Shown one piece after another: positions 24,086 through 33,897 of a stretch of 64,000 nucleotides of DNA; position 1 is the first letter of the stretch, and each line of letters begins with the position of its first letter. A program made the translations under genes and the position numbers. The notes below the pieces were generated by a model that saw only the letters and a list, made by a program, of their open reading frames with translations, was not told the DNA's origin and did not search any database. The DNA comes from Cryptomeria japonica (taxonomy: Eukaryota; Streptophyta; Pinopsida; Cupressales; Cupressaceae), in the NCBI RefSeq assembly GCF_030272615.1, contig NC_081406.1:459012072-459076071 (forward strand), given 5' to 3'.

Positions 24086-24418
24086 TGTTGGCCCAGTTTG
24101 TCATTGCTTCAAAAGACCGATCTGTCAACACTCGATACAAACTATAGAGATATGGATCGCACAGGAGGTAGTTAGTGCCTTGTCACGAATCTCAAGGGCA
24201 GCATTGACCATTTTTCCAACAATTCCCCCCTCAACGTTACTCGAGGGGATTTGAACTCATGACCCAACACTCTGATACCATTTGTTGGCCCATTTTTCTG
24301 TTGTGTCAAAATATTGATCTCTCAATGCCCCATACAAACTATAGAGATATGGATCGCACGAGAGGTCGTTAGTCCCTTGTTACGAATCTCAAGGAGAGTG
24401 CTAACCATTTTTCCAACA
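24086..24418 (-). mobile_element. TRIM (miniature LTR retrotransposon), complete
   Basis: Two 136-bp direct repeats, 24086-24221 and 24283-24418, both start TGTTGG and end CCAACA. They enclose only 61 bp. On the minus strand the internal domain begins AATGGTATCAGAG, an initiator-tRNA-Met PBS, and ends with the purine tract GAGGGGGGAAT against the next LTR. TTAAAC flanks both sides (24080-24085 and 24419-24424) as a target duplication. There is no coding capacity, so it would move only with enzymes from an autonomous element. The internal part GAGTTCAAATCCCC resembles a Pol III B box. Confidence 0.9.
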
Positions 24419-24424
24419 TTAAAC

Positions 24425-25549
24425 ATGCATGTTTCTTACTTTAGTGGCATCTAGAAGGTCGAAAAAAATATCTTACTGTCATGTCATGTTAGAGCATTTT
24501 GAGTTGCAATAGTACATTTAATTGATTCTAGGATCAGTTGAGATATGTATATAATATCATCTATGTGCATCTATGTGAGCCTAGTCTGGTAACTTGTATT
24601 TCATATTTTCTCATGCTTACGAGTTCTCTCACATGGTTTAAATGGAGAGTATGTCTTTGCTAGTTTTATCATTTTGTAGATTTTCTATTGTTGTCATGAA
24701 ATGAAACATAATTCTTATTTTATCATTTTTTTGTTGTGTTACTAGTTGACCTAGTTCATGTTTTGGAATGATTTTAAAGCAATTTGATTCTTGTGTTGTC
24801 GAAGATTAAGGTTGGATATTTTTGAGACTAGAGAGATCCTCAACAGTATCTGCAAGTTGTCTTCCCTTGTGTGGAATTGTGTATGAGCTTTTGGGGCCAA
24901 ACTTATTACACATTAGATGAAGCCAACTTACAATGATATATTCCATAGGTGTTTGCCAAAGATTGTACATAAACAACATTTGGGACAAGATTAAGCCACC
25001 TTGTGAAGTGTGTAGCATGTTTCTTTGTTTTGAGCAACACGTGAGATAATTGGAACTAGCCTACTACATGTTTGGTAAAGAAATTTTTGTGCATACGACC
25101 TAAAAAATATTTAGTATGTATTAGGTCGACTTACAAATGTAATTATAGATGTAACACACATAAATTCATTGCTAGCGTATAGTTGTAAGTGCATTTCTAA
25201 GGTGACAAGTTCATATAATGTGAATTCGAGAATGATGTGTGTATCATCCTGATGTATGTGTGAAGTTCAAATGCAAGTTGAGTATTGATGTTGAAGGTAC
25301 TAAAATCATTTCATTCATATTGTTGAGATTGAAGTCCTAGTTTTTGAACTCTTCATCATATTTAGTCATATGAGATTGGTGTCTCTAGTGGGTTCGTTCT
25401 CACAAGTACATTAGGGTATTAGCTTCTCCCATAGGTTGGTGCCTATTCAATCATTGCAAGTGATTAATTATTTTGTATGGCTAGATTTGGGAAGTAGATC
25501 CAAACCACTATTCTCACAATAGTTTTTCCAATCTTGAGTTTCCACATTG
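24425..25549. other. unrecognised spacer
   Basis: AT/GT-rich DNA. I see no gene, terminus or repeat with a partner in this window. Confidence 0.5.
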
Positions 25550-26236
25550 TAGCATCATAAAATTGCACCCTTGCAATTTTGACCACATTTTAGGCCCCTT
25601 ACCTTGGTGATATCATCTCCCACACTTGATTGGGATCTATCTATGCCTCCAAAATGGAATTGGGCCTTATTTCCACACTTTACAACTTGTTTAGACCCTG
25701 TTTCAGGCCCTAAAAATGGGCATGACCATTGAGTGGCGCACCAATCGCCTTAGGATAGGGGCATGGTGCCCTTGTCCTCTGTATTTGTGTGGCCCCAAAA
25801 TGGTTCCATCTGACCCTTGGACATAAATTATCTTTTAGGAATTAAATTCCCCCCCTATGTCGTCCTTTGGTGAGGGGATAATTAAACCTCCAAGGCAAGT
25901 ATAAAAGGGGATCTAGTCCTCTCATTTGCATAAGAGAAAATTGGGAAAACAAGCAGAAGGTCTCCATTATCATCATCAAGTGTTCAAGTGTTCAAGCATC
26001 CATCAAGTCTTCTTCTTCATGTGTCTTCTTCATTCATCCATTGGAGCAAAATTACAACATTCATTTCCAAGCATGTGTGTGTTAAGGTTTTTTTATGTTA
26101 TATGCCATTTCATGCAACACTTGTGATTACATTCAAGAAGCAAAGCAACCATCATCAACAAATTGTAGATCTACAAGGTATACATTTCATTATTGGTATT
26201 TAAGAATTTGCAATTACTTTCTTTCAAGATCAATTA
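25550..26236 (+). repeat. LTR-like sequence with TATA box, target of element A
   Basis: C-rich U3-like sequence leads to TATAAAAG at 25910-25917, followed by a short C/T-rich transcribed-leader-like stretch, as in gypsy LTRs. The sequence stops abruptly at 26236, where the LTR of element A begins. No second copy is in the window. The LTR call is by composition and promoter layout only. Confidence 0.45.
25910..25917 (+). promoter_or_regulatory. candidate TATA box
   Basis: TATAAAAG followed by GGG, in a GC-richer context about 320 bp before the LTR-like sequence is interrupted. A consensus plant TATA box of a probable LTR promoter. Confidence 0.5.
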
Positions 26237-26406
26237 TGTTAGACAGTTCAAATAACCGGAATACAATTGAGAGGGGGGAGTAAATCAGTTGTCATAGATT
26301 ACCAAAACATTTAGCAATTAAAACTTTAATACTAGAACCCAAAACATTAATACCAGAATGCTTAAGCCAAATACTGGAATATCAGTTAAACCAATTAATC
26401 TTAAAC
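26237..26406 (-). repeat. element A 3' LTR, outer part
   Basis: Begins TGTTAGACAG on the plus strand (the LTR end on the element strand) and matches 38161-38330 of the 5' LTR. It includes the G-tract (C-tract on the element strand) near the LTR end. It breaks off at TAAAC, where solo LTR B is inserted. The LTR resumes at 32220. Confidence 0.9.
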
Positions 26407-27112
26407 TATTGGCAATTGACACTCTATTGGTTGGTTTCACTATGTTGTCATTGATGGCAACATGATTTTGTGTTTTGGCTTTATATGGTGTACCGGTAGG
26501 CACTTCACAGATTCTACATCGGCACCGACATGACATAAGATTTCTTTGGTAATCGGCAATGCATACCGACATGGTATAGTAAAGGTTATCGGTATTGGAG
26601 GATGACACATCTTGGATATGGCATTGGCAATTTGTTTTAATGTTTATACATTTATATTATCTGGCCGACATGTAATCTAACATTGTATATATCTTTGTAA
26701 GCCGACATAAGGCATACACGTTGTATAGGGTATATAGGTTAGTTTGATAGATCATTTTGTGTGTCTTAGAATGGATATGAAAATGTAATATGATGTGAAA
26801 TCATTCAGAGAGATTATGTATTTGAGGAATTTATTGTAAGGGTTATTCCGGTAAAGGGGTTTAGGGTTTCAACTGGAATAGACAGAGCTTAAACGAAAAC
26901 TAGATTCTGGCATAGAAGATGCTATCTTAGCAGTTCACACTTCTCTAGATTGTTGTCTAGAATTATATGTAGTCAGTAAGGCTCCTATTGTGATTGAGCA
27001 GTGTGCTCTAGGCTGTAAGTCTTCTTGCAAGTGGAGGCTCCTCATATATTATAATATCTCTTCATATGGCCAGTGGATTGATATTGTGGGTCACAAATCC
27101 CACCATGGTTTT

Positions 27113-27573
27113 TGTTGGTGTAAATAATTATTCATCTTGGATATTATTACACCTTACTTAAGTTTACTTAGGAAATGCATTTCATAGTAGTTTGGGTATG
27201 AGACACTTGGGTGTTTGTGCCACATTGGGATAGTGGGTGTAGGATAATTTTCACCTTTTGTGGTCTTATCTTGTTGTTACATTCCACCTTCGGTGGGTGA
27301 TCCACCTCATGTGGAATATTATATTGTTTCTCCTACCTACCCACACCTATTTCCTACCTACCTTTGCTTTTTATTGAGCCACATGTCATGTTTGTGTGCT
27401 CACATATCCATATAGCCTTGCCTATATAAGCAGGCTCATATTCATTGTATGTAACGCTTGATGATCCAATTGATCAATATTTCCATCTTGATAGAATACA
27501 GTTTATTTCTATCATCTATTTTGTCTCTCTATTGTATTTTTCATTGAGCCCTTGATCTTGGAAAAATCTCACA
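27113..27573 (+). repeat. element C 5' LTR
   Basis: 461 bp, starting TGTTGGTGTAAAT and ending AAATCTCACA. Nearly identical to 31556-32016, with only about ten differences by eye. A TATA-like word TATATAA lies in CCTATATAAGCAGG at about 27420. Upstream short repeats (CCTACCTACC) fill the U3. Confidence 0.95.
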
Positions 27574-27585
27574 TGGTATCAGAGC
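27574..27585 (+). promoter_or_regulatory. element C primer-binding site
   Basis: TGGTATCAGAGC directly follows the LTR end CA. This is the classic copia PBS, complementary to the 3' end of initiator tRNA-Met. Confidence 0.95.
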
Positions 27586-29119
27586 CTATAGGGCTTCATT
27601 GATTAGGTTTTTGGAGACATTGTGGAGGCTTCAATTTTTGGATTTGGGGATCTTCATTTTTTGGGGGTGTCATACAATGATTTGGACATCACGGTTGAGT
27701 CTGGGAGGCCGTTTCCATTAATTTTTACTATAAAGTCGACTATATTTGGTGAGAAATTTTTTTTTGCCTATTTTGGCTATAGTCGTACGGATTCGAAATT
27801 TTAAAAAAAAATTATTTTTTTTTGCAAAATGTTTTTTCATTTCTGCAAGAAAAATTTGGAAATTTTTTGAAAAAAAGGTATAAAAGATTTTTTGAAAAAA
27901 ATAAAAAAAAAACTTTTGGGGGGTCTGCAGACCCCCCCCCTAGTGATCTTCGTACCATAGGGTTTTTCTACAGCTTTGTGCCCCCACTATCTGTACTACC
28001 ACTGCCACCGTACTGTTCGTGCTCCTTCGACGGTCGTATCTCCTCCTGGTCCCAGCAGTCCCCACAGTCCTTTAGGCTTCTGCTCCAGCCCCAATGACTA
28101 GCAGCTCCCCTATCGGTGACCTCACCTTCCCCGGTGGCCCTTTGTTCTGGCATCGCTGCTCCGACCCACCCCCGACACTGCCTGCCAATAGACAACAGCT
28201 ACCGTCCACCGGCCCCTCAGCCCTACCACTGACAGACCTTCCACCCGTCCTCCGACCGTCGCCACCTCAGCAATCTAGCCTCTTTGCCATGTGGACCAGA
28301 CACACACCCTGCCATGTAAGCGTATGATCAACCTAGTCAATAGATATGCCACATCATCATGTATGACCCATTCAACACTTGCCACAACATATTTTCCGTA
28401 CAGTACACACATCAACATAGCCATGGAGGCGAATTTTTTTTGACAGTAAGATGAGCATCAAATTTAAGCCCATCATTTGCTGACATTAGCATTATTTTGA
28501 AATTTTTAACCCCCTCTCATTGAGCTTTTCAGTTTTGCAGTTCAACTTTGGAAGGCCATATCTTGCTCATTTTTGCTCCTTTTTTGGTGCAATTTTTTTT
28601 GAAATGGGCTATAATTTTGTGCTCAGCATAGTAGTGGAAGAATTTTCTAATTTTGATGGATGGATTTTTCAGAAATTGTAGATCTTCATCACTGTACCTG
28701 TCTAATCTCTTATTTTGCAACTTCAGAGGCTTCATTTGGGGTCATACAACCTCCTTTTCAGGTGCCATTTTTTCTAAAGGTGCATAATTTTTTGTCTACT
28801 TTCATAATCTACCATTTTTTTGTAGTTATTTTGAGTAGAAATTGTACTTTCAGTATTTGGTCATTTTTGGCCTATTTGGTACTTGTATTTCGCTTGGATC
28901 TCAGTTTAGATCACTAGCAGTACTTGTTGAAGTCTCTTAGATCTCATTTTGAGAAGTTGTAAATTGAAATCAGAAGTCCACTTTTCCTTGTTTTGCACGT
29001 GGCCCATTGTATACGCAGTAAGTATAAAGTGCCAAATCACCATTTTTTTTTGGGGGGGGGGGTTTCTTGATTGAGTGAATTTGGGGGGGTTCCTTGTGTG
29101 ATTTGCCTCTCTCTATCTT
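27586..29119 (+). other. element C long leader with GC-rich block
   Basis: A 1.5-kb untranslated leader separates the PBS from gag. It holds A-rich runs (27795-27910), then a perfect 20-nt palindrome centred on CTGCAG (27918-27937) whose arms are GGGGGG and CCCCCC. A GC- and CC-rich block (27940-28330) stands out from the AT-rich surroundings. After it come T-rich stretches. Short frames here (27822-28097, 28094-28327) are Pro/Ser-rich without motifs. Leader structure may serve RNA packaging or translation (inference). Confidence 0.6.
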
Positions 29120-31179
29120 GTGTTTTTTCATTTTGGTGCTACGGGTTCTCCTAAATTTCCACTTTTAACTCCTCATAATTATGCATCATGGAAGATTAAG
29201 GCATGGAGTAAACTAATGGAAAAAGGACTCATTCATTATGTAAATGGAACTATTACAACATCATCTGATCCTAATTCTCAAATTGAATGGCTTACTAAGA
29301 ATGCTATGACACTTGGAACTCTTAGAAAGTATGTATCAGATGACCTCATTTTTCACATTGATAAGTGTACCACAATTAAAGAGGCTTGGGATATTTTTCA
29401 GAAATTATATGGTCAAGTTGATGAGATTAAGGGCTACAAGCTTGATAGTGAACTCACAACTTTGGATCCCAAGGATTTTGATACAATCCAAGATTATGTC
29501 ACAAAAGCAAATGAGCTAAGAGAAAAGCAAAGGATTGTGGAATTGACAAAAAGGATGCTCAATTGGTTTATAACTTGTTGGACAAGCTTCCTTTAGAGTA
29601 TGCAGCCTTTGTATCTAGCTTTCACACCCATAGGTTAGCTCAAGGTTCCTCATACACTTCTCCCTCATTTGATTCATTCATAGAGATGTTGATACTTGAG
29701 AAATCTAAGTTGACTAAGATGGGGATTCTCAAATCTTCAAAGTCACAAGCTTTGCTGGCTAACAAAGGGAATCAAAGCAATCAAGGAAAAGGCAAGAATC
29801 AAAAGCAACCTAAGTCAAAACCACATAAAGATGGAGCACATTCTTCCTCTCCATAACAAGTTGATTCACCATTATCACCTAAGAGAAAATCATATAAGGA
29901 CAATCTTTTTTGTGGATATTGCAAGAAGTTAGGACATGATGAACATCATTGTTATAAGAAGGATATTGATGAGTTGAAGAATCTTCTTGAGAAGAACAAA
30001 ATCAACCTACCTTCCAGAATGTCTATGTCGGCTTCTTCTTCCAAGGATAAGGATAAAGGAAAGGATCACTCTTTTGAGACAGATAAAGGAAAGGGACAAG
30101 CTCTTTGTGCTACTACAAGTCATGATTCAGGGAGATGGTTTCTAGATTTAGGTTCTTCTCATCATATGGCATCTTCACAGTCTATGTTTTCTACATTTGA
30201 GCCTTGCCACATGCTGCAAATTTTTATAGGCAATCATACATACATGGATGTGATTAGGAAATAATCTATTACCATTGGGTATAACTCCTTCAATGATGTG
30301 TTGTGTGTACCCCACTTGACAAACAATCTTATTTCAATCTATCAAATCACACATGGGACAACTGGGAAAACTATGGAGTTTACACCTGATTTAGTTATCA
30401 TTAGAGACTTGGAGAGTGGAGCCATCATTGTTACTGGGGTAATTGATCATGCATCTCGATCGTACTCATTTTCACATTTTGGTCCTATTGATGAGGTTGA
30501 TTCTTCCTATGTTGATGATTTAGATTTTGCGGAGAACATTGGGCACTTGAACTTGGGCATTCTCACATGTGACCCCATTCTTGAGCCTTTCCTTTCATCT
30601 CCTTCTATTGATATCACACCACCTATTGCACCTGATGATGCAACTAGTGCGACAATTTTGCCTTCTTATGATTCAGTGCAATAATATATTCCATGTCTTC
30701 CAACTTCAGTTGATTGGGATGCCTACTTGACAGACATTGAATGTTTGTTTGTAGAGTCCTATATTGCAGATTTGGGAGACATCATTGATGACATTCATCT
30801 TCTCTTTGATGAAGATGATCCTTCTTTGATTATTGTGAGGGATCACTTTGACCCTCTTTAGCATTCTCTACATGATCAATCTTTAGAGGTTGACATGATT
30901 GTGGATACTTTTGTCCAGCAGTTGGAGGAGACATGCAATTGTTTGGATATTGTTCTACATTCTTCTCCACTAGATCTTGGAGTGCCTTTTTCAGCAGTGT
31001 GGTACAGTTTACCACCTTTGGAGGGGGTAACTTTCAACATCGACATGGGGAAACTTGAGCAATTTTTAGATATTCCTTTCATCATGAGTATTTTTCATAC
31101 ATCTTCCTTTCATGATTGGGGAGACTTCATGGATACAACTTTGGTTTTGTTTCTTCCTAAGGGGAGGAATGTGGTTTGA
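29120..31179 (+). pseudogene. element C gag-protease with acidic C-terminal segment
   Basis: Gag begins near 29120 (LLTPHNYASWKIKAW, then GTLRKYVSDDLIFHID and IKEAWDIFQKLYG, standard copia Gag motifs). A frameshift near 29530 moves to the frame used to the end. Stops lie at about 29856, 30264, 30684 and 30861. A CCHC knuckle (C-G-Y-C-K-K-L-G-H-D-E-H-H-C) lies at about 29910-29950. A protease motif follows (WFLDLGSSHHM; the family has LDSGASHHM, so the catalytic triplet is DLG). After the protease, instead of integrase and RT, there are about 270 codons rich in D, E, I and L, ending LPKGRNVV. I recognise no domain there. Confidence 0.8.
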
Positions 31180-31555
31180 CGTTCATGGAACGTTTTCTTC
31201 ATTAATCATCAAGCTTCTATCATTGGTGCAGATTCCACATTAAGGGGGGGATTCCCAGTCTCTCTTCTTCTTCTCTCATATGGGGGGGACTTTTTCCTCA
31301 CATGGGGTTTTGTCCTTCACATACTTCTATGAGAGTTCTTTGTATGTAGTTTTCATCTCTCTTTTGGGGGAGGGTTTTTTTCCCATTGGGTTTTCTCTCT
31401 TTCCTCGCTTTGTGAGAGATTTCATTGCATTGGTTTGCATGCATTTGCATTTGTACATGGGTACCTAACATGGCCTAGTAGTCGGGAGCCATCTTGTATT
31501 GCTTAGTTGCATTGTAGACTTAAGTGCATTCCCCTAAGTTGCACTTAAGTGGGGG
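31180..31555 (+). other. element C 3' untranslated region and polypurine tract
   Basis: This region contains several G-runs (31244-31250, 31281-31287, 31366-31372) and ends CACTTAAGTGGGGG directly before the 3' LTR. The last purine run is the expected plus-strand primer. CACTTAAGTG is itself a palindrome. Confidence 0.75.
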
Positions 31556-32016
31556 TGTTGGTGTAAATAATTATTTATCTTGGATATTATTACACCTTAC
31601 TTAAGTTTAGTTAGGAAATTTATTTCATAGTAGTTTGGGTATGAGACACTTGGGTGTTTGTGCCACATTGGGATAGTGTGTGTAGGAGAATTTCCCCCTT
31701 TTGTGGTCTTATCTTGTTGTTACATTCCACCTTCGATTGGTGATCCACCTCATGTGGAATATTATATTGTTTCTCCTACCTACCCACATCTATTTCCTAC
31801 CTATCCTTGTTTCTTATTCAGCCACATGTCATGTTTGTGTGCTCACATATCCATATAGCCTTGCCTATATAAGCAGGCTCATATTCATTGTATGTAATGC
31901 TTGATGATCCAATTGATCAGTATTTTCATCTTGATAGAATACAGTTTATTTCTATCATCTATTTTGTCTCTCTATTGTATTTTTCATTGAGCCCTTGATC
32001 TTGGCAAAATCTCACA
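31556..32016 (+). repeat. element C 3' LTR
   Basis: 461 bp, TGTTGG to CTCACA, the same length as the 5' LTR and highly similar. It is followed by the ATTTT target copy and the rest of solo LTR B. Confidence 0.95.
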
Positions 32017-32219
32017 ATTTTTCCTCTTTGAGGTTTTCCATGTATAAATCTGTGTTATGATTCTCATTTATGTGTTTGGCTTATTGGTTTCTTTACTTCT
32101 TTCAATTTTGTTTATACTAGTATACCGGTTGGTGTATGAATGTTTTGTGAAGGTTAAAATCTACTATTCTGGTATAACATTGATTCACCCCCCCCTCTCA
32201 GTGTTATTGGTTTCCAACA

Positions 32220-33481
32220 TAAACAATAATTAGAGAATAAATACCATCCACATGACACCTAGATTTATACATGGAAAACCCAATAAAGGGAAAAACTGTG
32301 GTGGGAAGCCTACCCACAGTCAGATTATACTTCTATAGTAAGTATGTGAATTACAATTTAGGGGCCTGCACTTGCAGAGCACTTGCAGGAATGCCAACAA
32401 CCTAGAGCGCACTGCTCATCATAAAAGCAGTCTCAGTGACTACATAGAAATCCAGACTACAATCTGGAATAATGAATAATCTACCATGATAGCATCTCCT
32501 ATGCCTGAGTACAGTTACAGTTAAGCTCAATACCAGAGGACTAAATCCTCTTACATAAACCCAAGTTGATCTCCAATGATTCACCAAATCCTCTACCTAA
32601 ATGATATTACATTACTCAGACATATAATCTCCTAATCCCATTCTCATATGTGATCTACAATGAGACCGTACATCATATATATACAAACCCTCGACCATAA
32701 ACAATCAGGTCGACCACTAGACAATAAACCAATTACATAATTACAAAACATGTCGGCCTTAGACCAAACAAATAATATCCAACACATAAGACATCCCAAT
32801 AGATAACATCCTAATCCCATTCCCATATGTGATCTACAATGAGATCTTACATCATATATATACAAACCCTTGACCATAAACAATCAGGTCGGCCACTAAA
32901 CAAAAAACCAATTACATAATTATAAAACATGTCAGCCTTAGACCAAACAAATAATATCCAACACATAGGACATCCCGAAAACACATCGAGAGGTCCAATA
33001 CACACGTTACATTGCCGATCCATAACCTAGATCAATTGGGACCCAATATAGGTCCACACGCTAAAGAAATTATCTCCATCCACCAAGTCTCAAACATGAT
33101 CACCATTAGCATCTTGAATCTATACTAGAAGCTGCACCAACACCACTTATGAATATCATAAAAGATCTTCACTAAAAGCTCTGCCGGTGAAACCATCGTC
33201 AGAACAACAAATCAAGCTTTCAAGAAAACAAGATAGCATCTGATCACCAGACCAAAACCAACTGACTGAAATATGAACATGAGTATCATGAATAAGCCAA
33301 TTCCATAACCAAACCATACCGGAGCATATAGGATCATGTCGGATCCAAACCAACCAGAAACTACTCAACCTATCGGGACCAAAAGGGTGTCGGTAAAGCA
33401 TCCAAAACCAAAACAGCTAGTGTTGACATCAATGACAAAACATCAATGCAACACATAATCCATTCCTCCAAATTTCCAACA
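32220..33481 (-). repeat. element A 3' LTR, inner part
   Basis: Continues the LTR interrupted at 26406 and ends TTTCCAACA (TGTTGG on the element strand), abutting the polypurine tract. On the minus strand a TATATATAT promoter-like word lies at about 32672-32682. It is duplicated: 32631-32809 and 32810-32988 are ~179-bp tandem copies, while the 5' LTR has only one. The conserved TTGACATCAATGACAAAAC word lies at 33423-33441. Confidence 0.9.
32631..32988 (-). repeat. 179-bp tandem duplication of the LTR promoter region
   Basis: Both copies contain CCTAATCCCATT, CATATGTGATCTACAATGAG, CATCATATATATACAAACCC and the stretch down to CCAACACATA. The 5' LTR (around 38712-38885) has one copy. The duplication therefore arose in this LTR only, or the two LTRs differ in origin. 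Confidence 0.9.
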
Positions 33482-33897
33482 ATCTCACCCTTTGCAATTG
33501 ATGGAAACACTAGATGTGAAAAACATCTAAGTACCAAGAAATGCCAAACAAGTTCCCCCCAGTGGAAGATAGCCAACAATCTCCCACATAAAGATATAGC
33601 AATGAAGTTATGAAACAAAGACCAAACTCCTGTTGTGAATGATATCTTGTAAATCTCTAAATTACACATATATCTCTCCCCGTAATATATACAACTCCTT
33701 AAGTTTTTCTTTTTCACATCAGTATTTCTCTCCGTTTGACATCAATGGAAAAAATCTGACAAAAATATCAAAGCAAAAACATAAACCATTGAATCATAAA
33801 GATAATTACTCCCCCTGAGCAGCAACATCCCCACATCAGTGCTGAAATGAATAATATCTTTAATAATGCATACTGGACTGATGCCAAAAAGCATCGA
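33482..33897 (-). other. element A polypurine tract and 3' untranslated region
   Basis: On the minus strand the tract reads GCAAAGGGTGAGAT directly before TGTTGG. Upstream lie more purine runs (complements of CTCCCACA, CTCTCCCC, CTCCCCCTGAG), a repeated PPT-like pattern also seen in D, E and G. No coding frame. Confidence 0.75.

Larger units (their letters stand above)
27113..32016 (+). mobile_element. non-autonomous Ty1-copia element C
   Basis: A complete 4,904-bp element with 461-bp LTRs, a PBS, a long leader, a gag-protease coding remnant and a polypurine tract. Integrase, RT and RNase H are absent. It is inserted in solo LTR B, with host sequence matching other LTRs on both sides (CCATGG-TTTT before, ATTTTTCC after). 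The target copies are GTTTT and ATTTT, one base different. Being the innermost layer, it is the youngest of the three nested insertions. Confidence 0.93.
26407..32219 (+). mobile_element. solo LTR B, split by element C
   Basis: The insertion starts TATTGGCAATTG and ends TTTCCAACA, flanked by TAAAC at 26402-26406 and 32220-32224. Removing element C (27113-32016 plus its target copy) leaves about 900 bp: a single LTR with no internal region. The outer TG has become TA by a G-to-A change. It carries CATTGATGGCAAC near the 5' end and the C-tract TTCACCCCCCCCTCT near the 3' end, like the other copia LTRs here. Solo LTRs arise by recombination between the two LTRs of one element. Confidence 0.9.

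Noticed and set aside
24222-24282. A tRNA gene or SINE
   Set aside because: Only a B-box-like word is present; there is no A box or cloverleaf, and the flanking direct repeats, PBS and PPT define a TRIM.
30298-31179. Element C tail as an integrase
   Set aside because: No H-H-C-C knuckle and no D, D, E catalytic motifs such as the PQQNGVVER block seen in A; composition is acidic and unlike integrase.
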